Of a stretch of 64,000 nt of DNA, positions 45,179-53,464 are shown piece by piece. The DNA is taken from assembly GCA_039024635.1 (NCBI GenBank), contig JBCCQA010000009.1:1-64000 (forward strand). The letters are read 5' to 3'. Made by a program: the position numbers and the translations under genes. This stretch comes from Kuafuiihalomonas sp039024635. GTDB lineage: Bacteria > Myxococcota > Kuafuiibacteriia > Kuafuiibacteriales > Kuafuiibacteriaceae. The notes under the pieces were generated by a model, which was given only the letters and a program-made list of their open reading frames with translations, made no database searches and was not told the origin of the DNA. Positions within the stretch are counted from its first letter, which is position 1. The number at the start of each line of letters is the position of its first letter.

Positions 45179-46170
45179 GCGGACTCGGCCTCGGCACGAA
45201 GCGCCATGACATCGCCCGGGTCCTCGGTCGACCGTCCGTCCCAGCTCTCCTCTCGGTCCTCCGCCTCCAGAGCTCGTCTCCGCTCGTAGATCCGGTCCCA
45301 GGCCTGGGGATCTCGGCCGCGAAGATGGGCCAGCTCCAGCTGATGACGCCGAAAGTGAAGGGCCAACGCGGCTCCCGCCCGCTCCTCTCGCCGGCCGTCT
45401 GACTCGTAGAGCTCCAGTCCCATTTCCTGAGCCTGCTGTTCCAGGGCGTCCGCGGCCTGCGCCCCCATCTGCTGAACCTTGTGGCGGGCCCCGAGCTTCG
45501 TCAAATGTCCTTTCGAACCGCCGAAAACCACGGTTCCCGCTCGTACGATATTGCCCAACCGAAGGTCACTGTTCGGGTCCTTCCAGGCCTTCTCGAAGTC
45601 GGACTTCTTGCCTTCGCCGATCTTGCCCTTCGCGAGGGCGGCGTTGGACAGAGCTTCGAGCTGAGCGTCCGAGGCACCAGTGCGAGCCGCTCTGGACATC
45701 AGATCGGATAAACGAGCGAGCTCCCGAGCGAAGTCTCGAAGGAACCGCCGAAAACCCTCCACCGGAGAGCTCTCCGACGAGGAGACGAAGCTCGTGGCTG
45801 CTCTCCAGTCTCGGTCGAGCTGCTCGGCGATGCCAAACCAGGAGGGTTCCAATCTAAACCAAATCCCGGTCTCCCGGCCATAGGCCATCCAGGCCGAAGT
45901 CCCCATCGCGTGCGGATTGCCGGTCGGGGCCTTCGCGTCGCCTCCATTGAACCGAGCGATCATGGCGTCGCGGAGATTGAGCTCATCCCAAAGAGGCGGT
46001 CCATTCTGATGGAGTGCCTCAGCGAGGACCTCGTCCAGACCGGCCTCGAAGGCGGCGGGATCCAGGACCTCGAGGCCCCCTCCGAAGGCGGGGGTCGAGG
46101 ACAGCGGCCGTGAGTGACCCTCCAGTTCAACCCGGTAGGCAGACAGCATGTGGATGCCGAGAACGTTCAC
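45169..46170 (-). CDS. hypothetical protein, helical C-terminus
   Basis: 333 residues, no family recognised. N-terminal third mixed; residues about 130-330 helical, Ala/Glu/Arg-rich and probably coiled-coil. No signal peptide, no membrane helix. GTG start overlaps the stop of the upstream hypothetical gene (GTGA), so the two are made together. The absence of a signal peptide, with an unknown partner, is compatible with an effector or cytosolic complex, but nothing shows this directly. Confidence 0.7.
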   Translation of the reverse strand: MNVLGIHMLSAYRVELEGHSRPLSSTPAFGGGLEVLDPAAFEAGLDEVLAEALHQNGPPLWDELNLRDAMIARFNGGDAKAPTGNPHAMGTSAWMAYGRETGIWFRLEPSWFGIAEQLDRDWRAATSFVSSSESSPVEGFRRFLRDFARELARLSDLMSRAARTGASDAQLEALSNAALAKGKIGEGKKSDFEKAWKDPNSDLRLGNIVRAGTVVFGGSKGHLTKLGARHKVQQMGAQAADALEQQAQEMGLELYESDGRREERAGAALALHFRRHQLELAHLRGRDPQAWDRIYERRRALEAEDREESWDGRSTEDPGDVMALRAEAESAQR

Positions 46171-47006
46171 GAGAAGTTCCTGATGATGGCCTCCAGCACG
46201 TCGTTCTCCTGCTTGAGAATCTCGTTGAGGACGGAAATGAGGTTGTTGGCGTCCTGCAGCCGGGTTCGAAGGAGCATGAGCCCTTCTTCGCTCAGATCGC
46301 CCGACTGAAGCTGGGCCATGATGTCGACCTTCTCTTGCTCGGCCCCGGCAATGAGGTTCGAGAACAGTCCCCGCATGGTGCTTCGGGTGCTGGCCGGGTC
46401 CCTGGCGCTGCCGTCGACGCTTTCCACCTGCTGGATCAAGAGCCGAAGGGTGTTTCCAAGAGACTCGCCTTCAAAGGGCATCACGTCCGTCGCCTGACGC
46501 ATGTAGGCCCTTGCCATGGGGTCGTTCTCTACGGTCCCCCTCGTGGCATCGAGGGCATCCGCAAGCTGGACGAAGCCCGTGATCGTCGCCGACTCGAGGG
46601 CCGCGACCAAAGCCTCGCCACCGCTCCGCCAATCTAGATGGTGGGCCAGGACCGCGACGGCCAGAATGGCCGCGCCGCGCCCCAGACCGGAATCGGGGAG
46701 CTCACGCGCCATGCGAAGGACGGTCTCGAAGAGCTCGTTCAGCTTCTCCGGAGGTAGAGCCTGGAGTTCCTGACTCGACATGTTCAGCAGCTGAACCAAG
46801 CCTTGGTGAATCGTGATCACAGCACCTTCCTCATCGAGCGGCGTTCGAAGCGTCTCGAGGACTTGATCCGGCGTGGTCTTCCCTTCGGTCCGAAGGAACG
46901 GATTCTCCCGTCGGAGATCGGTCTGGGCCACGTACGCGGGCCCATCCTGGGTGTTCTCGAGGGCCGCCACTTGAAGTCCGGGTCCAGCTTGAATGGGGGT
47001 CGTCAT
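46167..47006 (-). CDS. hypothetical protein, helical, coupled pair
   Basis: 279 residues, not recognised. Polar N-terminus without signal peptide, a moderately hydrophobic stretch (GRGAAILAVAVLAHHL, about 118-133) and a C-terminal amphipathic helix (LISVLNEILKQENDVLEAII). Pattern is loosely like type III translocator or needle-tip proteins, but this is only a resemblance. GTGA overlap with the next gene. 179 nt upstream the divergent 80-residue gene begins. Confidence 0.7.
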   Translation of the reverse strand: MTTPIQAGPGLQVAALENTQDGPAYVAQTDLRRENPFLRTEGKTTPDQVLETLRTPLDEEGAVITIHQGLVQLLNMSSQELQALPPEKLNELFETVLRMARELPDSGLGRGAAILAVAVLAHHLDWRSGGEALVAALESATITGFVQLADALDATRGTVENDPMARAYMRQATDVMPFEGESLGNTLRLLIQQVESVDGSARDPASTRSTMRGLFSNLIAGAEQEKVDIMAQLQSGDLSEEGLMLLRTRLQDANNLISVLNEILKQENDVLEAIIRNFS

Positions 47007-47185
47007 GCCCTCCCTGAATGCGAAGCCTGTGCCATGGCCATCGAGCGGTCTTCACCTAGCGGATCGGGCGAGGACCTCGTCCGCTTCGCGCGCGGTGTCC
47101 GTCCGGACGGCCCGGAATCCGGACGTGATCGCCTCGCGATCCGAGTCGCGCCGAGCTGGCCCGAATCTTGGACCCAGGAGCCGCC

Positions 47186-47428
47186 ATGATCACCCATGTC
47201 TTCAAGGAACTCCTGACCCTGCCGATAGAGCTCTTCGTGCAGGACAAAGAGCTGGCCGCCAAGCTTGAGAAGGGCTTGGAAACCGCCGTAGACACGGTGG
47301 GCTTTTTCACCGGCGACTTCTCGTCTTTGTTCCCGGACCTGGCTGGGGACGCGCCCCCTTCGGCCGAGGCCGGGGCGGTTTCCAAGCATGCAGCCGTGCC
47401 GGCAGAGCAGCTGCCCTGGCTGATCTAA
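47186..47428 (+). CDS. small hypothetical protein, 80 residues
   Basis: ATG 47186 with a good AGGAG 5 nt upstream, which is rare in this window and supports a real gene. N-terminal amphipathic helix (MITHVFKELLTLPIELFVQD), then KLEKGLETAVDTVGFFTG and a Pro/Ala-rich tail ending in LPWLI. No signal peptide. Divergent from the two coupled hypothetical genes and convergent with the barrel gene. Confidence 0.65.
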   Translation: MITHVFKELLTLPIELFVQDKELAAKLEKGLETAVDTVGFFTGDFSSLFPDLAGDAPPSAEAGAVSKHAAVPAEQLPWLI

Positions 47429-47439
47429 GCAAGCGAAGC

Positions 47440-48993
47440 TCAGAACAGCTGGTCGACCTCGACGAAGACGCCGCCTTCGGTTGGACCCCCGTTCGACATG
47501 AATCCGATGGCCCCATAGAGGCTGAGCCGGAAGGCATCGAAAATGACGGTGTGGGCCCCCGGCCCAAAGCTGTTGGCGAAGCGCGTGAAGGTCGCGCCTG
47601 TTTCTCGTTCTACGCCCTCGAAGACCGAGCCGTCATGGAAGACGCCGAGCTTGAATACTTCCCTAACGATGGAGAAGGCATACTCCAAACGAAGCGTCGC
47701 GATCCTGGAAGTGAAGAAGGCGTCACCAAAGAGACCACGCAGATGGTCTCCGACCCGGATCTCGTCGGTGAATACGACGGTGCCGAACAGAGTCTCGGCG
47801 TCCAGCCGAATTCGGAGGTCGTCGTAGCCGATGCCGAAAGACTTTCGGTAGATGGCGCGGCCGTGAAAGAGCTCCCGCTCGGAGAAAGTCGAAAGCAGGC
47901 GAGCGCTCAAGTCGATGTGGTGGCGGCGGGCGATTCGAAGCTCCGAGAGTCCGAAGCGAAGCTGCAGATCGGCCTCGAATAGAGCCCGTGCCTCATCGAC
48001 AGGGTTGGCTCGGGGCAGAGGATTCTCGTTCTCCAGCAGACCGAGCAGGTTTCGATACTGCAGCCCGGTCACCAAGCGGAACTCGAGCTGAGGAATGATC
48101 GGAATCCGAACGCCCAAGGTCGGCTCGGCCTCGATGAAGTCGTAGCGTCGAATTCCGAGGTCCCGACGCTGCCGGCTGATGAAGAGGACCCGAGGCCAAA
48201 CGAAAGGCCGAAGCTCGGCTCGCCCCAGTCCACGACTGAGCCATCGGACGCTGAGTCCGGCACGAGAGAGGAATCGGCGACCTTCTCCATCCTGAAAGAC
48301 GTCTTGCAGCCTAAGCCCAACTTCCGGAAAGAGCTCCAGTCGATCGTCCTTCATGAAGGTGTTGGCCCAGCGGTAGAGCACCCAGGCCCGCAGACCATCG
48401 GGATCCTGAAACTGGGCCTCGAAGTCGAATCCTTTCGGGAGGGCCTCGCGGGTCGCAAAGACGTAGAGCTCGTAGCGACTCGGATCTGGCAGGCGCAAGA
48501 ACTCGTCGAGACGCGTGAGTTTGTTCAGAGCCAGTCCCTGATCCGGATCGACCTCGACCTCTCGTACTTCGAAGCTCGTGATCTCGACGCCGAAGCGCTT
48601 TTCGAGCTTCGGAATCTGCTCTTCGACCGCTTGCCGATTGAAGACGTTGCTCGGAAGGTCGAGGGCGAATTGCATCCCCAAAGCTCGGAGCGCGTCTTGT
48701 CCGGGGAATACGATGCGCTCCAGCCGACCTTCGTCCACGGCGAGCTCCAACCCCCCACGCCGAACGCGAACCGCCACCCGAGCCAGCTCGTAGCCTGCGC
48801 TCTCCAGGTACCGCTGCACCCTCCGCTCGACAAGACCGGCCAGTTCGGGCGTGGCTACGTCGAAGTCGTCCAGCGCGGCGACGGCCCGGTAGGTGTAGTC
48901 GGACAAGACCTCGTTTCCATAGATGGCAAGATGGGGCCGAGCAGCGGCCTCATTCGATCCCAGGAGGATTAAAATGAAGAGGAGCCTTCTCAT
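47440..48993 (-). CDS. Omp85-like outer-membrane barrel with POTRA-like region
   Basis: 517 residues. Signal peptide MRRLLFILILLGSNEAAA. Residues about 35-165 look like POTRA repeats (VERRVQRYLESAGYELARV, DLPSNVFNRQAVEEQIPKLE). The rest is amphipathic beta strands ending in VEVDQLF with a terminal Phe, the outer-membrane signal. Resembles BamA/TamA-like proteins, smaller than BamA. ATG 48993 overlaps the stop of the phosphoesterase gene (ATGA), the fourth coupled gene of the operon. Role in glucan-linked envelope work is conjecture. Confidence 0.75.
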   Translation of the reverse strand: MRRLLFILILLGSNEAAARPHLAIYGNEVLSDYTYRAVAALDDFDVATPELAGLVERRVQRYLESAGYELARVAVRVRRGGLELAVDEGRLERIVFPGQDALRALGMQFALDLPSNVFNRQAVEEQIPKLEKRFGVEITSFEVREVEVDPDQGLALNKLTRLDEFLRLPDPSRYELYVFATREALPKGFDFEAQFQDPDGLRAWVLYRWANTFMKDDRLELFPEVGLRLQDVFQDGEGRRFLSRAGLSVRWLSRGLGRAELRPFVWPRVLFISRQRRDLGIRRYDFIEAEPTLGVRIPIIPQLEFRLVTGLQYRNLLGLLENENPLPRANPVDEARALFEADLQLRFGLSELRIARRHHIDLSARLLSTFSERELFHGRAIYRKSFGIGYDDLRIRLDAETLFGTVVFTDEIRVGDHLRGLFGDAFFTSRIATLRLEYAFSIVREVFKLGVFHDGSVFEGVERETGATFTRFANSFGPGAHTVIFDAFRLSLYGAIGFMSNGGPTEGGVFVEVDQLF

Positions 48994-49850
48994 AGCTGGA
49001 GGCGGGTGTCGGCGACCCAAGCCGCACCGTTCCAGCGGCGGCGCTCGATGCTCGCCCGCCCTCTGTCAGTCGGCACGTCGATGATCTGGTAGGTCCCGCC
49101 GTAGGCGAGGTCGGTGGCGCTGCCGGCGCAGGCAATGGCGTAGCTCGACCGAGGGAGCAAGAAGGGTCGATGAAGGTGACCATGAACCACCAGGTCGACC
49201 CGAGTCTCCGGGTCGTCGAACAGAGCCAAAAGCCCAGCGTAGTCCCTGATCCCGTGGTGCGGACGGTCGGGGCCCCCGTCGGCTCGAAGCAAGCCGTAGT
49301 GAAGAGCGACGATGACGAAGACTTGGTCCATCTGCTGGCTAAGCACATCCCTGAGCGCTCGAAGCTGCGCGTGCCCGCAGAGGCCCGAGCTATCGAGGAG
49401 GGTCACGGGACGGGCCACGTCGATACAGACCAGCACCACGCCATCCCCCAAACGGCGGACCCACGGATAGCCCTCCGGCGCGCTGAGGGGACCGAACCAA
49501 CGTTCGAAACGCCCCGCGGCCTCGGGCGTGTATCTATCGTGATTGCCGGGAATCACGGTCCATCGCTCCGGCGCCCGCAGCCGCGGTCCGAAAGCCTGCG
49601 CACAACGCTCGAACTCTCCTTCGAAGCTCATCTGGGTCAGATCACCGGTGCACAGACCGTGGTCGACGCTTTGACCTTCGAGGTCGAGGAGCAAGGCCTC
49701 CAAGCGCTGAGCGCTCCCGTCGAAATGACGGCCTCGTCCGCCCAGCCAGTAGTTGGCGCTCCCGGCTAGGCGCTTGCCCCACAGCCCCTTCCACCCCTCA
49801 GAGAGCGGTGGCTGAGTGATGTGGACGTCGGAGAAGTGCCCCAATCTCAC
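48990..49850 (-). CDS. calcineurin-like metallophosphoesterase
   Basis: 286 residues from GTG 49850 (GTGA overlap with the branching enzyme gene); GTG 49871 also possible. Motifs: HFSDVHI, CTGDLTQ, IPGNHDRY, ALHYG, VVHGHLHR, the five metal-binding blocks in order. Binuclear-metal hydrolase, class similar to CpdA or LpxH-like phosphodiesterases; substrate unknown. In the window's FHA-cyclase context a cyclic-nucleotide substrate is possible but unproven. Confidence 0.92.
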   Translation of the reverse strand: MRLGHFSDVHITQPPLSEGWKGLWGKRLAGSANYWLGGRGRHFDGSAQRLEALLLDLEGQSVDHGLCTGDLTQMSFEGEFERCAQAFGPRLRAPERWTVIPGNHDRYTPEAAGRFERWFGPLSAPEGYPWVRRLGDGVVLVCIDVARPVTLLDSSGLCGHAQLRALRDVLSQQMDQVFVIVALHYGLLRADGGPDRPHHGIRDYAGLLALFDDPETRVDLVVHGHLHRPFLLPRSSYAIACAGSATDLAYGGTYQIIDVPTDRGRASIERRRWNGAAWVADTRLQL

Positions 49851-51244
49851 GACGGGCCCCAGCCAAGCCACTGGAGCTCGTCTCGCTCGACATCGAGTCC
49901 GGCGTGGAGGGGCGTCGACGGGCTGTGCACGGCGTCGAGATGATCCTGGATCCGAAGAGGAATCGCATCCAGATAGCTTTGGCCGCGAATCAAGAAGGGC
50001 CAGTCGCTGGCCATCAGACCCAGCAGATGAGGCAGACGACGGCGGGCCTCCTCGGCTTCACGAAGGGCAAAGAAGTGCTGGCTTGCCCCCATGATGCGAT
50101 CGTGGATCCAGGCGTTGTCGGGCCCGAGCCAAGTGCGGCCAAAGCCGTGCTGTCCCCAAGTCCCCGGTGTCGGAGGTCGAAGCGGGAGCTCCGGCTGCTC
50201 ACGCACGACCTCTGCCGCAGAGCAGAGCGCGCCGGCCTCCGGATGGCGAGCTAGCCGATCCAAGAAGTGCGGACCCTCCGACCACCAGTGCCCGAAGAGT
50301 TCGGCGTCGAAGCTCCCCACTGCCGGCACGCCCTCTTCAGAGCGCCGTCTCCAGAAGCGCTCGACGTCTTGGTCCAAAGTCTCTTCCGCCTTGTCCACTG
50401 AGTGGAATTGACCGTTGATGGACCAGACCTTCAAGTTGAGTGGACGCCCGTCCGCAGGAAGTTCGAAGCGGGCCAGGAGCTCGGGTTCGAGCTCTCGTGC
50501 CGCGTCTCGATGGAACTCGCGGTAGGCTCCCTGGCCCGGAATCCCATGCTCCGGATCCCAGATTTCCTCCGCCACCGAGAGGCTCCGAGGAAAAAAGACC
50601 GTGCCCTCCGGGGCCTGAAAAGGAATGCCCGCCGGCCCTGATCCACCCTCGACAAAGCTGAAGGGCACGCGATGCCGGGCCATGAGTGCAGCCGTCTCGG
50701 GATCGACGCCGCACTCGGGGAGCCAGAAGCCGAGGGGCGAAAAACCAGCTCGGCGGAGACGAGAGAGTCCGATGCCTACTTGGGCCTCGCTCCAACGGGG
50801 ATCGAGCTGGCGGACGAAAGGCAGCAGGCCATGGCTAGCCCCGGTGCCGACCACGTCCAGGACTCGGCCTTCGAGGCGGCGCAGTCGGCCCAATGGATCT
50901 CGACTGTGGGCGATGCTGCGCTCGAAACCCTGGGCAAGGCGTGCCTTGACCTCGAACGGAAGCGACAGCGACCGGGCGAGCTCGGCGCAGCGGGACCAGC
51001 GGTGGCGGGCCCGGTCCATCAGGTCTTCGTCTTGGAGCATCGACAAGAGCGGCGCGGATAAGGAGAGACTCCCTCGGGCCTCGATTCCGTCTTCGACCCA
51101 GCCTTCGAAGACCTGAAGAAGCGGAAGGTAGCTTCCCTGCAGCGCCTCGAAGAACCAGTCCTCGAAGTCCACACCTCCGGGCCGGGCAGGTCGACATTCG
51201 GGGAGATGAGCGTGGAGGTGCAGTACGAGGGGCGGCGCGCTCAT
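49847..51244 (-). CDS. GH57 1,4-alpha-glucan branching enzyme-like protein
   Basis: 465 residues from ATG 51244 (ATGA overlap with the DUF4912 gene). GH57/DUF1957 motifs: LHLHAHLPE, GFWLPECGVD with the nucleophile Glu, and SFDAELFGHWWSEG with the acid Asp, plus ASDWPFLI near the C-terminus, as in the thermophile branching enzyme family (EC 2.4.1.18). Makes alpha-1,6 branches in glycogen-like glucan. Together with the DUF4912 gene this is a recurrent neighbourhood, as I recall it. Confidence 0.9.
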   Translation of the reverse strand: MSAPPLVLHLHAHLPECRPARPGGVDFEDWFFEALQGSYLPLLQVFEGWVEDGIEARGSLSLSAPLLSMLQDEDLMDRARHRWSRCAELARSLSLPFEVKARLAQGFERSIAHSRDPLGRLRRLEGRVLDVVGTGASHGLLPFVRQLDPRWSEAQVGIGLSRLRRAGFSPLGFWLPECGVDPETAALMARHRVPFSFVEGGSGPAGIPFQAPEGTVFFPRSLSVAEEIWDPEHGIPGQGAYREFHRDAARELEPELLARFELPADGRPLNLKVWSINGQFHSVDKAEETLDQDVERFWRRRSEEGVPAVGSFDAELFGHWWSEGPHFLDRLARHPEAGALCSAAEVVREQPELPLRPPTPGTWGQHGFGRTWLGPDNAWIHDRIMGASQHFFALREAEEARRRLPHLLGLMASDWPFLIRGQSYLDAIPLRIQDHLDAVHSPSTPLHAGLDVERDELQWLGWGPS

Positions 51245-52644
51245 TCGTCCTCGAGCGGGTCGTGGACTGCGGGGATGAGCGAGCCTTGGGGACGACCCAG
51301 GCCGTAGCCCAGCGCCTGCGTCGACACGCCTCCGGGTTTGGGGCCCAGGAAACGAGACCGGGGGTCGACGAGGCGAGCGAGGCGTTCGGGGTCGAACGGC
51401 CAGGGGGGGGGGCTCGAAACCGATTCCGCTTCGAACTCCGCGACCTGGAGCGGCTGCGCGCCCCGAAACCAAGAGGCAGCAGAGCCTGGTCCGCCGAGTC
51501 CGGAGGCTGCCTGACCCGAGGCCGAGGTCAAGGAGGCGATGGCCGAAGCCGACGGGTGGGAAGCGCCGACGGAGGACGCCGCCCGGGCGCCTTCTCCCGA
51601 GGTCCAGGAAGCGCTCCCCCATCCGAGCCTCGAGCTCGAAACCCGGCGCCTACGCCTCGCGAAGTCCGAGGCTGCGCTCTGAGACGCCGGCCGCGAGGGG
51701 GACGCCGCGCCTCGGGAGGCCGCGCTTGCACCTCCGGTACGGGATGCCGAAGCGCGCTGAGGGGATGAGGGGGAGGCCTCGAAGGGTGGGTCAGCCCAGA
51801 TCTGGACCGCTCGGCGGGGTGTGGCGACGGCCCCGGACCTTCGCGCCAGACCGGCCCGTGGGGACGCGGACGGCGACGCTTCGGCCTCGGCCAGCCAGGA
51901 CGCGGCGATGCGGGAAGGCGCCGAAGGCTGAGCAAGGTCGGACGAGACCGGCGCCCCCTCCAAACGAAGGGGTGCGGCGTGCCCGAGCTCGACCTCCCGG
52001 CCATCGACGCTGCGAATCAGGAGCTGAGCCCGGTACTCGGCCCCGGGTTTGGGCCAAGCGAAGAAGTAGCGGCCGTGCGCAGGGGTGACGCTTTCCTCAA
52101 CCACCACCTCTTCACCGGCCCAGACCCGAAGGCGCGCTTCGGCGCCCCGCATGCCGGCGGCTCGACGGCCTATGAGCTCAAAGGGGAAACGCCAGCTGAC
52201 GTAGGCCCACTCCGGGTCTCGGGGAAGGAGCAGCACACCCTCGGCCGCCTCTTCGGCCGAGGCCGGCGCTTCGGCGTCGGTCGCCTCCACGGACTCGAAC
52301 GGACGGACGTCGGGCCCACCAAGCGGCTCGGTTGATTCAGGTCTGGACGAGCCGAGGTCCGAGGACCCGGCCGCGGGCCGAGAATGGGGGACTCGAGACG
52401 CGGGCACGGGATCGACCAAGCTCGTCTCCAGGACGCCGGCACCAAGTTGGGCCGCTCGCTTCAAGAGATCCTTGGAGCGGGTTCGCACGGGGTGACCGGC
52501 GAGACGACTCACCAGCTCGTCCATCACCTTCACACCGACCTCGCTCGCACGGGAACGCCAGCGTCGGGCCCGGGCCAGCGTTCCGGCCAGGCTGTGACCC
52601 AGCGCGCGCAAAGCGCGTAGGGCTTGCTCTTCGTCCCTGCGCAT
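51241..52644 (-). CDS. DUF4912 protein with long Ala/Ser-rich tail
   Basis: 467 residues. An N-terminal Arg/Leu-rich helical part (1-70), then a DUF4912 domain at about 130-225 (LLPRDPEWAYVSWRFPFE, HGRYFFAWPKPG). Residues about 230-400 are low-complexity Ala/Ser/Arg, atypical of ordinary enzymes. First gene of the coupled DUF4912, GH57, phosphoesterase, barrel operon. Possibly binds or positions glucan; unproven. Confidence 0.82.
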   Translation of the reverse strand: MRRDEEQALRALRALGHSLAGTLARARRWRSRASEVGVKVMDELVSRLAGHPVRTRSKDLLKRAAQLGAGVLETSLVDPVPASRVPHSRPAAGSSDLGSSRPESTEPLGGPDVRPFESVEATDAEAPASAEEAAEGVLLLPRDPEWAYVSWRFPFELIGRRAAGMRGAEARLRVWAGEEVVVEESVTPAHGRYFFAWPKPGAEYRAQLLIRSVDGREVELGHAAPLRLEGAPVSSDLAQPSAPSRIAASWLAEAEASPSASPRAGLARRSGAVATPRRAVQIWADPPFEASPSSPQRASASRTGGASAASRGAASPSRPASQSAASDFARRRRRVSSSRLGWGSASWTSGEGARAASSVGASHPSASAIASLTSASGQAASGLGGPGSAASWFRGAQPLQVAEFEAESVSSPPPWPFDPERLARLVDPRSRFLGPKPGGVSTQALGYGLGRPQGSLIPAVHDPLEDE

Positions 52645-52743
52645 CAGCGTTCAGATGCCGCCCCGGCGGTGAAATCTCAAGACCTCCTCGCCTTCAGGTC
52701 GAGCCCAGCCTCGTCCTTTGCCCAAGGCGCCCGCTGAGGCAGA

Positions 52744-53421
52744 GTGGCAAGAGTGGGGGTCAACCCGTTCACGCTGGCGCTGCTCTTGTGCGGAATTCTC
52801 GTCGTTTCCGTTCTTCTTGTCCTGCGGCGGCCCTCTCGTCTGTTCACCAGCCTCGGCACCCGGATTCCTCGACAGCTCACCCTGGCCGCGCACGAAGGCC
52901 CGATGCCCATCGACGTCCGTGCGCCCGTCGAGTACCTCGGCGACCGGTTGAGCGGGCTGGGCTTCCAGGCCCTGAACCCGGTGATGCGACTGCCCGACTT
53001 CGAACGTCTGGGGCACAGACTGCTGCTCTTTGCCCATCACCACCCCCAGGAGCATGCGCTCTTTCTGATGGCTATCGAGTCCGGCCTGGTGCCCGACGCC
53101 CAGCTGATGCTTCACGTCCTCACCCCCCTCGACCAAGGACGGCGGCTGGAGACCACGACGCTGGCCGCGCTTGGTTCGATTTCTTCCCCCAAGGGAGTCA
53201 CGCTCACCGTAGCCCTGGACGTGGACCGGGTAGAGGAGCTGTGGCATCGGCACCGTCGCGGTCTGGCGAGCTTCGAACGCTCGGAACGGAGGCCTCCTTC
53301 CGCCGCCGACTGGCCCCAAGAAGTCGCGGAAGTCTACGCATCTTGGCTTCAGGCGGGGGTTCGCGCCCACCGACTCGTTTTGGATGGCCGAAAGGCCCGC
53401 TACCGCCTCCGAGCCGGATAG
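52744..53421 (+). CDS. hypothetical protein with N-terminal membrane helix
   Basis: 225 residues, GTG start. Membrane helix FTLALLLCGILVVSVLLVL then RR, and a soluble alpha/beta domain with no recognised motif. Divergent from the DUF4912 operon (99 nt) and 43 nt ahead of the ElbD-like gene, so likely in its operon. Confidence 0.75.
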   Translation: MARVGVNPFTLALLLCGILVVSVLLVLRRPSRLFTSLGTRIPRQLTLAAHEGPMPIDVRAPVEYLGDRLSGLGFQALNPVMRLPDFERLGHRLLLFAHHHPQEHALFLMAIESGLVPDAQLMLHVLTPLDQGRRLETTTLAALGSISSPKGVTLTVALDVDRVEELWHRHRRGLASFERSERRPPSAADWPQEVAEVYASWLQAGVRAHRLVLDGRKARYRLRAG

Positions 53422-53464
53422 AGTGGGGAGCAGAAGGCGGCCGTGCTAAGGCCGAACACCGCGG

